DNA of 64,000 bases from Crotophaga sulcirostris (lineage: Eukaryota; Chordata; Aves; Cuculiformes; Crotophagidae), in contig VYZB01000520.1 in NCBI GenBank assembly GCA_013397455.1, positions 404,954-468,953 on the forward strand, written 5' to 3'. The notes below the pieces were generated by a model. That model did not search any database, had not been told where the DNA came from, and was given only the letters and a program-made list of their open reading frames with translations. Shown in pieces: positions 21,181 to 33,910 of this stretch (within the stretch, counting starts at the first letter, position 1; each line of letters opens with the position of its first letter). Position numbers and translations under genes: made by a program.

Positions 21181-22503
21181 GTATCATAGGTGTCCCAATA
21201 AACTGTTGTATTAAATATGTTACATGAAATATATTCCTGCACTAGAGCTGGATGAGTTCTCTCCTTTCCTGACAGGAGGAAGGTCTGCTGCTGAAGTTTT
21301 CTCACTGGTCCAGGGAACTTCTTAACTCTGGCATTACTGAATCAGAACAGAACAAAAGACAATTTCTAGTTCAAACTTCTAATACCTGATAGCAAGGGAT
21401 TCTACACAAGTTGACACGGCCTGTATGTTTTACATGAAGGATGTAACAGTGGGCAAACAAAGCTAAATATCTCTTCATCCAATTACTCTGGTTAAGTGAA
21501 ACCCTTTCTGCATCCTTTTAACTTTCAGAAGAATTCATACATTTAGAAGTACGTTAGCCAACCGCTTTGGAAGGTTTTGCTCTTTGAAAATGACCATCAG
21601 TTCACTTCTCATGTATAATTATTTTTTCATCTAACCTATTAATCAACCAGTAGTCTCCTCCTAGGAATATGGAGATATTATTTTAACGATACTCTCTGTC
21701 ACCTCCCACTTCACTTCTCTGGGGACTAGATGTCTCCTTGCCCATTAGAAAATGATCATTAATCTTTACTCAACCTGTTCGTTTTCACACATAGACCTTA
21801 ACTGTAAAAGGTTTACAAATTAACAGTTTGGAAATTTTAGTCATGCTGGTTACGCTGTTGTAGACAGAAGGCCTTTGCTCTAGCAACTTGTTGATGAACA
21901 CAGGAACAAGCATATTATATCCATCATGCAGGTTTGCCAGTTCTGTGCCCATAACTAAGGAGGTTGCTCAAATATCTTAAATCTATTCAATAATAGTACT
22001 ATCATTCACTGTTGCATAGACACCTACAAAATGGACAGTCACTGAAAGTAATGAGGATTTACTTGGCACTCCAACAAACAAAAATAAACCATAGGTTTAG
22101 ATGTGAAGTGGAAATTATTGCTATAGGACTACCTTAAGAATTCCTAAGTTTTGTGAACTGTCCTTTAGGATGTGACACAAAATGCATACAATCACTCACA
22201 TGTAAGATAAAGGCTCTCAGTCCTAGGGAAGTTACCTTGGGCAGCATCCTGATCCAAGGGGAGGCTCCCCAACTGTAGACACACTATTCTGAGGAGGAAA
22301 CAGCTCAAATTGTGTCTCCAGCAGGAATTCATTTTATACCCAGTTGAGTGTGATTTGTGATCATTGTAATAGGCTGGGGACCTACTTCTTCCAGAACTGT
22401 AGTCTTGGCAACAATTCCCTACTCTTCCTGAGTCAGCAGAGCAGGGGTGGGAGGGAACAGGGATTGGGGGTTTCAACAGTCGGAAAGACCTGGCCAGCTC
22501 AGT
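21181..22503. other. Unique sequence, nothing firm
   Basis: There is no recognised repeat. The segment 22170-22500 is GC-richer than its flanks and leads into the 21-bp minisatellite. A 94-codon minus-strand frame (22192-22476) and a 91-codon plus-strand frame (22344-22619) overlap there on opposite strands, which points to composition rather than coding. Confidence 0.4.
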
Positions 22504-22566
22504 CCTTAGTAGGCTATGATCTTTCCTTAGTAGTCCATAATGTTTCCTTAATAGGCCATAATCTTT
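22504..22566 (+). repeat. Minisatellite, three 21-bp units
   Basis: The units are 22504-22524, 22525-22545 and 22546-22566, all beginning CCTTA and ending TTT, with the pattern CCTTAGTAGGCTATGATCTTT. Each differs from the others at a few positions. Because 21 is a multiple of three, the surrounding plus-strand frame reads a seven-residue repeat (SLVGYDL, SLVVHNV, SLIGHNL). I see no evidence that this frame is expressed. Confidence 0.85.
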
Positions 22567-23638
22567 ATTGGGCCCTTGTCAAGATGGTCTCATTTCTGAC
22601 ATTTGCTTATCAAAATTAAATATTTATGTGGTGGCCTATGTGTAAACATTGCTTACAATAACTTTTTAAATAACTCAAACCAGAAGGCAATTACAGTTCT
22701 AATGCCAGGTTTTAAAATTATACTATTGTTTAGTAGAAAATATTTATAACTCTCACTATAAAAGATGTCAGCAAATCCTAGTTTGAATTTGTTTCCACTG
22801 GGTCTACTGGCTCTTAAGATTTGATCCTTAGTCAATCTAAATGTAGCTCAAAGAAAATTTCAGATCAGTCCTTGAACTTTTCAGCTCTACAGATGCACTT
22901 TCTCTGAAAGCATGTGACTGAAAATTCCTTTAAAATAAATCACAAAAATTATTTTCAATAATAGTGTATTTGGACAAAATAAAGCTTCATACAGGAGTAT
23001 TAGCAGTTACTTGTGTCACTTTTTTAATACTAGCAGGAGTTGTCCTTATTTTGTTAATAAAAACAAAATCTTAAAACCAAACTCTACTGATATTTTTGTC
23101 GTTAAGTTAAAATATTTTCCAGACATTGTTGAGCAAGAGGACTTGTGTCAGTTAGACCTAGATGAATACCCCTGCTTCAACATCTCTTGAGCTCTGTTGA
23201 CCCTTAATAGGTAGAAAAGCAAAAAGCAAAACTTATTTCTGCCAACAGGCATTGCAAGTTAATCATTAGATTTTTGTGGAAGCCTAATCAAACATAATTT
23301 TTTCCACCATATAAATTTATTCTTTTTGGTTTTCCCTCCCGAGATTGTAAGTGGTTGTTACTGTCTATTTTTCTCCATAGATTTTATCTACTGTGAGAAA
23401 TTAACAGTAAATTTTCAGTTTTGGAAAGTTCTTTGAAAACTATGTACAAGTACAAGGGACTTTCTGGTCAATTTAGATTGAAACAGATGTAAATATCTGC
23501 ATAAGTTACATATTATGTCTAAAAAGGAAGGGAAACCAGAATTTCTTTCAACAAGAACCCATCATCCTTCATTACAGTGGCAGTCTCTGTGGTGTTCCAG
23601 GCGCTAGCACTGGTCTATAATTAGTTGCTTCCTTGCAG
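22567..23638. other. Unique AT-rich interval
   Basis: No repeat family or gene was recognised. GC content rises from about 23570 towards the candidate exon that follows. Confidence 0.45.
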
Positions 23639-23757
23639 CTGCAGCAATGGATGTACTCTTGCAGTACGCATATGTAGGTGGACAGCTCGGTCAACACCAG
23701 GCTCCCCCTCTAGTGCTGGGCACTCCAGCCCAAGAAAGGGCTGTGCTTGTCACGCAG
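23639..23757 (+). other. Candidate exon with good acceptor and donor
   Basis: A 3' splice site TTAGTTGCTTCCTTGCAG ends at 23638, and a strong 5' splice site CAG|GTAAATAAG starts at 23758, bounding 119 bp. Inside, the ATG at 23647 has G at -3 and G at +4, a favourable context. Its frame is open for exactly 37 codons to the donor, ending at a codon boundary, and begins MDVLLQYAYVGGQLGQ. A second frame is also open across the whole block; the third has a TAG. Local composition is GC-richer than the neighbourhood. I recognise no protein family, so a lncRNA exon or a cryptic exon is as likely as a coding one. If the donor were not used, the frame would continue about eight codons into VNKRASCLP and stop. 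Confidence 0.3.
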
Positions 23758-26700
23758 GTAAATAAGAGAGCAAGCTGTCTGCCATGATAGATACAGACTT
23801 GGACATCTGCTCCTTCCCATCAATCAGTCAGGGGGACTCATAGGGAAATTTGTGACAGGCCAGTGCAAGCTGATGGTTGAAGGAAAATGAAAGTGAGTGA
23901 AAATTTGCTGACTCTGTTTCAGATAGAGAGACAGAGAAATACACTAAATTCTTTGATAAATGCAGGAAGAGAAAATACAGACATGTCTCCAAATATTTCC
24001 ACTTTCAAGGTTGTTCAACATTTTCTGATAGATCTGTCTGGATATGAGGCTGTTACGGCAAAAAACAGTGTTGTCTATGAGCAGAGGTCTGAAACTCTGC
24101 CCACCAGTTCATAATGTGTATTTCCTCAGTCAGTTCCAGTTCACTTTCCCTCACAAAAGTTTCTTATATTCTTATTATATTTTCTTATAGTGCATTGTGT
24201 AAGACACATTTATTTGGTGTGCTTTAAAGGGCAGTATAATCTCAGGTAGCAAAGCTATGACTACTATGGATTTCTATCCTTTATGTGATTGTCCACAGAC
24301 ATACTTGGACCTGCAAGGTGTTATGCATGTTTACAGAGTCTTCAGGTGGAATCTGTTCACCCAAAGTGATTTCCAGGGAAACAATACCCATGTTTTATTT
24401 CCCAGTGCTACAGAACGCATAAAAAAAAAAGGATAACTCTATAGGAGACACTGCGTAATTTTCTACTCTATACTCATTGCTAGATGCAGGGGTGGCGGTA
24501 TTTAATTTGAAGTTTTCTAGTTTGTCTTCAGCATAGCATTTATTGGTTTTTGAGACAGATTGATTTCCTATGGCATTCCAGTAGAGACTGCTAAATTTGA
24601 AATCCTGAGTAGCCTGTGAGGGTTCTCCTGTTTATGGTCAGGTTCCCACCAGCAGTGGGAGGAATGTTGGTTTTTAACTTTCCTGATGACAGCACAAAGT
24701 CAGAAATGCTACTTTTATGATATTAATGCTCATACTTTTGAGGAAGCACATGGGGGAAATGGACTTTGACTGAAGAGCCTCAGAACTACAGATACTTAGG
24801 GTACCTATTGTGCAAATTTTGGGCAACCTTGTTTATGGGCAAAAAAACTCATGTATCTTATTTATGAAGCCAAGAATTTATTGTTAGTATAACTGAACTG
24901 AAATCTCAAGAGTTTAATCATAGAATTGGTTTATTTTCACCATGGGTCATTTTTATGTTTGCTAAAACACTTTTACACCTTTGCTATTCCTTCACTGGTC
25001 TGCATATCCGTCTTATATCTGAATGTACTACATATGGTGCCTTTCAAATAGGTTAGACACTACTTCATTGTCCTCTTTGTTCTCCTTAGAATCAGACTTC
25101 TCCAGCTTCAGATCTGCATTTCTTTATCTGACAATTGATGATCCTATACCCCGTTTCTTATCATCTCGTGCTTATATTCCTCTGCATGGCTTCCTGCGTC
25201 CCCACTTCTCAAAGCCTCTGCGGCCATATGAAGCCTGCATTTACCAGTGCTATGTCATTAATTTTGAGTCCTAGGTGTCTCTTTCTACACAGAGTAACTA
25301 CTTCTTTCTTGTAACTGTATAAAACTGTAGTTGTGTCATACAAAAATAAAAGGAAAAAGGAACAAAACCAAATAGCCACGTCAGGAATAAAAACTGATGT
25401 TAGAGCTAGAGCAGGTGAAAAAAAAAGTGTGGGCAAGTTTACACAACTGCAGAGAGAGTAAATCTGACAGCCTCAGTTCTGAGACCTTTTAAACTCAGTA
25501 CCTTCAGCTTTAAGTTTTTATTACATGTCATGTAAAATTTGGGAATATAGAGAAATACTACCTTTGTTTCTCTTTCGCTGTCAAGGAGGTTATAATTTGC
25601 AGTCCACTCTCCTATGTTACTGCCTGGAGGTAAGTCCTACTAGAGAAACACTGGAATTGAAGGCTCAAGGGATGGGTTTTCATTCACTATTTTAGAAAAT
25701 ATGCAGTTGGAATGGAGGGAGGGACACATCCATGCCCATGCCCAAACCAAAACTCTTTCAGAACCTGATTGTACACAAACCACAACGTAAATATGCGTAT
25801 GGACAACAAATCTCAAATAAGGTAAGTAAACTTTCTGTATGCTGATGCTCTAAAGGAGTCTACTAAGAATTTAATCACATACTCACTTTTCATCCTAATA
25901 AGCTCCCACTTGGCAGATGCAAGAAGGTACTCTGCCCATAATATCCTTAAGCATGGAAGCTGCATTCTTTTTGCCTGGTGGGGCAAGCTGCTTTATTTAT
26001 GTTGCTGCTGGGCATGTGTAATTATGAATCTAAGCCATCATGCACAGAAAGCTTCTCACAGTTATAAGTAACTGCATGGCCTATTAATTATAAAGTGCCA
26101 AACATAAATTCTATATATTTTTGAATCTTTATTGTAATATTTAAGGAAATGCCAGTTGATATAATTTTGCTAATGGCATTTGTAAGGAAGTCTTATTTTG
26201 CTATTTTCCAAGTTTCAGGTTTTTCCACACCATGCTGTACTCCACTGTCTCTTACCCAGGGCTCCAAATTTAGAAAACTTTAGAAAAGGGATCTTTTTTT
26301 GAATATTGAAGTTCCGTGTATATTAGGATGCAATTTGGTGAAACAGAAATGGACCAGTAATCAAAGTAGTTGACACTGTAAAACCTACATTTTCCCTGTA
26401 CGTGATTCAGGGATTTACTCCAGCCAAGATTTAGTTTGCCATTGACAACACATGAATTAAGCCATCTGAACTATCTATCTTTGGTTCAGTCTCTGTCCTC
26501 ATTAGGTACGGGAGAAATTTGGTGCAAGCTTGGAGCAGAGCTCCCATTTTAGCTTTCTCCAAGAGAGGTCTAAATATCATCAACAGAATGTCTTTGAACT
26601 GGGTCAGAACACGGTAAGTGGGGACAATCAAGGCTTTCAGTCAAACCATATCATTGTACCCAATGCAGCTGTGGCCAAAAATGTTCTGCACTGTAGAAGT

Positions 26701-28814
26701 TAAGATGAAAAGGCTTAAATTTTAAAACAGAATCGAATGTTTGTTTTCACCATTCTAATGTCTGGTCACTTGAACTTTTTTTAGAAAAATGTATAGGGAA
26801 GAGGGGGAGTGATGCTGTCTGAAGCTCCCCATGCAGCATCCTGTACTGCTGTAGAGCACTTAGGCTACCTCAACATTCAGTTCAAGAAAACTTCACCTGC
26901 TGCAAACTTACTGCTTCCTAACAGCTCATTTGTCAGAAAAGCTCAGGCTCAGCTTATTAGCAGCCCATTTTTACGGTCATTATCCATGCTTCCACAACAT
27001 CTGGCTAAGTGTTGTACTCCAGATTGTGGCTGTTCTGGGAAGTAGTTTTCTCACTTGAAAAGGGTGTTTAAGTCATGCTTATAATCCTCCCTCTGCCTCT
27101 TATCAGTGGAGTGATTCTGGGAAAGTGACTGTCTCTCTTCTACCTTTTACATGCCCTTAATAAACCCTGAACTACTGTAAGGATCATCATTTTATTTGTT
27201 CCTGTATTCTAGTGTGGGTAGTCAACCTCAGATGTAAATTAATTTTTGTAAGAATTACTTAGCAATATAGTTGTCCTTTTCTTAACTATTGTCTCTGCAT
27301 AAGTGGTTTTGTAGAGCCTTAGATGATCTTGTAATGAACTGGAAAGGTTTTATTCATCAGTGTGTGTTCTTCATGCATGCCATGATTAGCAAATAACTTT
27401 CTCTTGTAGAAAATCTTCTGCAGAATTAAGACCTTGCCCAAAGTTTAATTCCAGAAAAAATAATTCCAGAACTTCTGGTTAACAACTCCACATCATTGAT
27501 TTAGGGTTATATTTTTAATGCAAAAGAAAAAAAGAAAAGCGTTGTTTAAATTTTCAACATTTTGTTTCATCCAGGAAAAGTGTCTTAATTTTCTGAATCC
27601 TGTAAAAATGTATCCTTTCTGAAGTCTATTTCCTATAATTTAACCTTTGTTTGTTCTCATTTAAAGCCTTTTCACCTTTTTTAATAAAGCAGATAGAGTG
27701 CTCCGTTGTACAGGTAGTAAAATACCCATCTGCGCGGTAGGATTTCCAAACTGCCCACTAATGCTTTGTCATTTCTCACCCAACAGCATTCCTACAAATG
27801 ACAGTATTGCAGCAAAAATGTGATTTAAGTCACTTGATTCCCAGAATATACCCCAGTCTACCAGCAAGATGCATCTGAACAGTCCAAACACTAAACAACT
27901 TCCAATTGAGACGCTGATTGGCACAGCTAGCAATGATTTCTGCCCAACCAGCTTTCTGACAACCACAAATGAGTTTTGTTCTCTTGATTCTATTTCCTTC
28001 CTTGTCATCTTGTTTAACAAACTTTAGACTATACATAACAGCTGACAGGTGTTTTCCCAGGGGTGATACAAATGCCCTGGCTCAGGCATTATCTGACAGT
28101 TTTCAGGTCATCCCACACCAAGCAAGTGATAGATAGACTATAAGACAAGTAGGCAAACAGTTACACTTGGCACAATTGCAGGCTTTTTGGAGGGAAAGAA
28201 ACAGTCAATCTCACAATTGTAGTCTGCCTGACACTACCCAACTATTTGCAAAGTGCATTCCCTGGAGTTCAGACAAGGAACAAGGTTGACTGACAAAAGC
28301 TAAGCAGAAAAGGCTAAATGTCAGACTCTCTGCGGCAGCTGTGTAAGAGCCTGGCAGATGAAGCAAAGTCTGGAATGCAGAATGACAGCAGAGTGATGAG
28401 CAGCAGAAAGCAGGATGATGGTAGGGCTACAAAGGGTTATTTTTAAAAACTTTTATATTGGTTTTAATCAGTACTGCTTTTAAAATTAGCCATTTAATTA
28501 AATGCTATTAATACTGTTGAATTTTATTCAAAGCGTTAAGAACTTTTGAATTGTTATAGAATGGACATGTACAGTTAATTCTCTCCTGCTTAAGTGTTTT
28601 TCAACCTTTTTAAACTAAGGAAAAGGTATTTCAACAGCAGTTCAGGTTTAGAAGAAAACGGACTGCATGAATTGGTCATGTTATAGCAATATGCAGGAAA
28701 ATACACAGGGTTTGTGATATATTCCACAAGTCTTACAGCACGATCTTCCACAGTATACTTATATATCCAGATTAGTGACATCTGCATAAATGAAGTCAAA
28801 GTGAGTGGAAAATT
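23758..28814. other. Unique AT-rich sequence, no gene recognised
   Basis: About 5 kb without an identified repeat. Frames of 60-83 codons exist (23887-24114, 25023-25274 and 26809-27045 plus; 25209-25436, 26431-26631 and 27769-28020 minus), but none has a recognisable domain, repeat periodicity or clear splice boundaries. The block 26060-26190 contains clustered TAAT sites and might repay an alignment. Confidence 0.4.
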
Positions 28815-29540
28815 GCCTAAAATGCTGGGTTGAAAAGATTGTGAACAGTGGTACAAAATCTAACTGGTGGTTGGTTACTACAGATGTATCTCAGCAATCA
28901 GCAATGTTCATGATTCTATTTTTAACCCAGATAGTGGAGCCGAATGCCCCTCTCAGCAAGGTTGCACCTGACACCAAACTGGTGATCTGGGGTGGTTGGT
29001 ACACTGGAGACTAGGACTGCTGTTCTGCTGGACAGCATGGAGAAATGACCTGACAGGAACTTCATGAGGTTCAACAAATAGGACAAGGAAATCCTGTACC
29101 TTTATATTCCCATACAACAGTACAGGTCAACTGGTTAGAAGAGACCTTCCAGAGAAATGATTTGGAGGTCCTCATGACCAAATTGTGTCTGTGTGGCAAA
29201 GGCAGCTGGTGACCTACTGAAATACTGGGCTATATTAGGGAAAATGTAGGTAGCAGGCAGAATGAAGTTGTTTCCTTTCTATCTGGTATTTATAATATAT
29301 CATCTGGAGTACTGTTTGGGTCCAGTTTGGGTCTCCCTGGTACAGTGAAGATACTGACTCACTGGAGAGTGCCTAGTGAAGAGACATCAAGAACATTATG
29401 GGTACATAGTATACATGACACCATGTAGCATACAAATACAGACTGAGAAAACTGTATTTTTTCAGCATGAATATCATGTTCAGGATAGATCCTATTCATC
29501 TCCCTAATGGGAGGGCATAGAGAAGACAGAGCTACATTTC
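28815..29540 (+). mobile_element. Old CR1 LINE on the plus strand, ORF2 reverse-transcriptase part, inactive
   Basis: In LINE sense the block order is correct. CTGGGTTGAAAAGATTGTGA and CAGTGGTACAAAATCTAACTGG (about 28826-28866) match the NG-(S/T)KSNW segment. CTCTCAGCAAGGTTGCACCTG then ACACCAAACTGG (about 28951-28982) match the SK(F/V)ADDTKL segment. AACTTCATGAGGTTCAACAA, ATCTGGAGTACTGTTTGGGTCC (about 29300) and TGGGAGGGCATAGAGAAGACAG (about 29509) follow. The translation carries KVAPDTKL at 28958-28981 where an active element has the catalytic (F/Y)xDD motif, so the second and third positions of the catalytic box are altered. Many indels shift the frame further on. The element is 5'-truncated and lacks a recognisable 3' tail. 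It is among the most decayed CR1 copies here and therefore probably old. Confidence 0.85.
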
Positions 29541-32500
29541 CTTTGTTTCACTAGTATCAAAAGAAAAAAAAATCCATCTTTCAGAACTTTGAATTATTTA
29601 TTATTTATAATGCAGCAAAGGACAGCTTTTATTTCCATCAATATGTCTGTAGTTAAAATCTATGCATATAGAAGCAGGAGCTCAACACTCTAATAGCAAC
29701 AAACATCCTTAGTCTAAGGTGCAAACATTATTAGAAAAAAATCAAAGTTTAGAGTTCCAGTAATTATTTTCCTTAATACAAGACAGTTTTTGGGAAAATA
29801 AGGGAAGATTTACCCAGCAGATTGCTTTTCAGTGAAAAGTACATGCTTTACAAAAGTTCATCACTGAACTGTAAGTACCTAGGAATTTGCCTTGGGACAA
29901 GCCCTCTACTTTCTTACTATTTATACTTGGGATGGAAAAAGGAGTGAAGTAAATCTCTGGTTACTTACTCCTTATCACTGAAGAAGATAATGGCATCACA
30001 GATAATCAAAATTGACATGATCAACCCTGAAATGGTAATCTGGTTTTCTTTTAAGTTCAATAGAAAAAACACATCAGGGAAATGACTACCTTAGACTTTC
30101 ATCACACTAATATTAGTAAAGAAAATGTTTGTTTGAGACATATTTAAATATTCTCAGTTTCGTGACCTGAACATTCACAGAAAAAAAGTATCTCTGTAAA
30201 ATTCTAATTTTACAAATATTTTTGCATGTTTTACCATCTCTTTTTAGTTTTGTCATAGTAATAATTACCTTTAGTTTATGATGAAAATCAAGAAGATGGA
30301 GTATGTGGGGAAGATAGGGGAGGAGGGTGACAGGATTCTGTAATGTTAATGACTTAGAAGGGCAAATTCATCCTTCTCTGAGATACAGATCTTTTAACAG
30401 TCTTTGAATGATTATGGTATGATAAATATGCTGTTAGCATATCGTTAAATAATGATACATTTAATTTGGGCTATACAGAAGATAAATTGTGCATTTACCT
30501 CTATTAATTAATAATATTTTAACTCATTATATGGTTCAAGCTTGATTTTTTTAATCATTATATATATATAAAAAAGCTATCTTCCATATAAACGTTTTTG
30601 ATTTTGTTAAGATTTCCAGATAGGTTGTGGCACTTGGAGAACATGAGCTAATGCTGTCTTCTGCCCAGTATTGCTTCCCTTAGAACCATTTCCCAATTAC
30701 AGCTCCTGGTCTTGCTTTCAGTACCTTGTGCTTCTGCTGCAGAACCCTCTCCTGTGCACAGGGACCAAAGAAAGCCTTTCTTCATCATCCCTGGGACTCC
30801 ACTCTTTTCATAAAAGATTCTGTAGCTTCATCTAATCCCAGTAATTTATACCTCGTTTTGTGCAGCTGACCTCAATATAACTATTTTTGTAAGTTTAGAG
30901 TTGGCAGTTAAAAAAGTATGGCATTTAATGCTCAGTACACTAAAACATTTATTCTAGGAGAACACTATCTTAGATATATGTGTTACAAGCATATTTCTTG
31001 CAGAATGGAAGAAATTCTACTCTTCCAGTTAGCAGAAAACTGATGCAATGAGTAAAGACTCATGACTGATGCAAAGAGTAAATGCTGTTTGTGATTTTGT
31101 ATCATAAACTACTGAAAAGACTTTACTAAGAAAACAACATCTTGAAATCAGATTAATTGGTAAATTAAATTACCTTTATAAGAAAATAGGTTTTATACAG
31201 TGCTTTGCCTTAGGATACAGTATATTTTACATCAAAAGCTGAATCTCTGTTTTATACTAAAATAGAGAAGAAACACATACCCATTTGTCTGTTACACTCC
31301 AGTAAGTTAGTCTGCTTAGTAGGACGCAATCTCATCTGTATTATTTCACTGTACCATCCTTCAGACAGCACTTGTAGAATTATTATACAGTTGTTCTGCC
31401 TGCTAAGTCTTGAGTCACTGGATGAAGGACCTCTGCTATAAGCTTTAAAATATACAGGTACAGTAGCATGCTTATTCATAAACATCCCAGTAAAAATAAA
31501 AAAAACCGAGAGCGTTCATGTTTTGTTGGTGGTGTTTCCCCATTTATTGTTTCATTGATTGATTTTTTTTTAAATAGGCATATGTCTAGTCATCTGTTCT
31601 TATAAAGAAAAAGGAGAATTAAAAAATGAAAATCAACAATCTGCTAAGACTATAGTGTTATTGCTAAATAAAATATAAAATACTGCAAAATTCTACAAAT
31701 TGACCACCACTGTCACAAGGTCAACGAGAAGAACAAGAAATGTGTAAAGATATAAAGATTACATTGTTGTTGTTTTTTTTAGAATGACAAGACCTAGTAT
31801 GAAATCACTTTAGAACTGGATTTGGATGACATGATTCCCAGAAGTGTAGTATGCAGAATATATGCTAATTTTGAAAGTGAAGAGGATGTGTAGAACAGCC
31901 CTTTCTTGCAACCTAGCCAAATCAGAATTGCTGAATATCTTCCAGAAGAAGAAATGATTAGTTAAAATATCCAAACTTAAATTATTTTACCTGTTTGTAT
32001 TGTATAACCTTTTTTTTTCCTTCTTTCCTTTTTTTACCTCCAAGAAGGTCTGGTTAGCTTTCTAAGAAACAGATATAACATTAAATATTAGGTGTTCTCC
32101 GCCTGGAGAGGAAAACCCACATACATCTTCAGCACCTTGAGGAATGAAATGGTCTTAAGCAAACTATTTTCCATTCTCCGCAGTGTGTTCTCTGAGAGAA
32201 GTAACAGAGGATGTGAGACAGATTTTTTTTTTGAGGGCATAATTGAGAGTTTTGAAACTCTTGTTCATACTGAGTTGAAAGAATTTTAAGGTTCTTTTAC
32301 AACATATGCATTTGGGGATGTATTTGTGTCAAAATATTATTTCAAGTAGAACTTACTGCAGTGAGGGAATGGACCTTTGAGAGTGCTCTGTCGTGTGGGA
32401 GCTCCACCGATCCCCTACTCCCTTGTATACCGCAAATCCTTATCCACCGCAAGAAATGGATGCTCTAGAAAATGTCACAGTGAAGTTTATGGTATAAATC

Positions 32501-33679
32501 AATGGTAAAATGTCCAAAAGCTTAAAAAGCAGCATTCATAATCTTGTAAGAGAGACTAATCTTTCCCTCTTAGATAGAAAGCTAGAATTCATGAAGAAAT
32601 CTTAGGAGAAAAGGGGAGTCTAAAAACCTTAAAAATACATAGAAATTCTTGAAGGCTCAGAGAGAGGTCTGCAGCAAAACTCCGTAAAGTAGATGTATAC
32701 AACTCTTACTGTTTCCACAAAATAAAATCACTTTGACTGTGCATGTCAGGTACTGTTGACTTTAAATAAAAAAAATAGAAGGAAAGGAAAGAGGAGAAGG
32801 GAGCAGTATGTTAAAATCTAGTCTACAGTCTTAATTTGTTTCTTCTTCATTTTGTCTTGAAATGTCTTAAATGTACTATGCTAGGTAAAATGGGTAGATG
32901 AATATCCTGACTTCTTTCTCCAAAGCTGAAGGTCTGTCAGGGTATGGCACATGTTTTTTGACTGTCATAAGAGACATTTCCTCATGACTACATCATTTGT
33001 CTCTGGAACTCTTCTACTGGGCCTCAAAGTTGCGACAGATGTGAAAGAGAGCTCTCCAGCTTTTATACCTTCTTAGTTTCTCACCAGTTCCTCATTCAAA
33101 TGAAAGTAGACAAGTTCTTTAAGTGCTGAGCTCTATAGTCATCCTCCTCTTCCTTCTCTTCTTCAGAGTGAAACATGCATTATCTATAGTCCTTCCCTGG
33201 TCTGGGGGCAGTAACTGGTTCCCATGAGCCGCAGACTTCTCTTCACTGGCTCCATAGAGTCTTTGCATTTGTTCATCCCATTCCTGTAGGTAATAAAAAC
33301 TAGCAGCAAAAGTAAAGTGAGAAGGAAATATAGCATTTCCCCTAGCAGAATTTCTCTAATCTTTCATAAATGTAAATATGTTGAGTCTTAGTAACATGTA
33401 ACATTTTAATGAACCTACTCATAGTAAAGATGATGTTTTGCATCTGTGCTGGAAACAAAATGATTACATTTATAGAACATCTACCCAAGTGTACTATGAA
33501 AATGCCAACAGAAAGAAAAAAAAAGCTTTATGCTGGATTGTTATTGAAATCATGTCTGTTTTGATAAGAGAAGGTCCAGTGGCCCTACTGTGATAATGCT
33601 ACACAGCAAGCTTATAATGTGAGTGTTAAAGGGATTAAAACAACCATGCATGCATTCCGTGTTTTGTAAAATATGAAAA
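29541..33679. other. Unique AT-rich sequence with (TA)n
   Basis: It contains (TA)6 at 30559-30570 and A/T homopolymers near 29568, 31500 and 32010. A patch at 32390-32460 holds several CpGs (CCACCGATCCCC, TACCGCAAATCC, CCACCGCAAG) and lacks an explanation. No repeat family or gene was recognised. Confidence 0.4.
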
Positions 33680-33910
33680 AGTCACATATTTGCATATTAT
33701 ACAGCTGGTTGCAAAGCCATCAATCATCATATTATCTGTACATTGAAGATGATAAATGGTTTTCATTCTAATGAGAGAATCTAATCACATGGAGAAATGA
33801 AGAGGGCATGCAGCATAAAAGCTTTGGCTCCAAAAGCTATAGATTATCATTAATATTATACATTTGTCTCTGATTTGAAAAATTCTACTCTTCATTTGTA
33901 CATATCTTTC
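33680..33910. promoter_or_regulatory. Candidate conserved non-coding element with octamer and homeodomain-like sites
   Basis: An octamer ATTTGCAT lies at 33688-33695 inside the near-palindrome ATATTTGCATAT. PBX/MEIS-like TCAATCATCATATTAT (33720-33735), GATGATAAATGG (about 33748), CTAATGAG and CTAATCACATGG (33768-33791) and GATTATCATTAATATTATAC (about 33842) follow within 160 bp. The stretch lacks simple repeats. The motif mix resembles neural or mesodermal enhancers bound by POU and homeodomain factors. This is pattern inference only. Confidence 0.25.
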
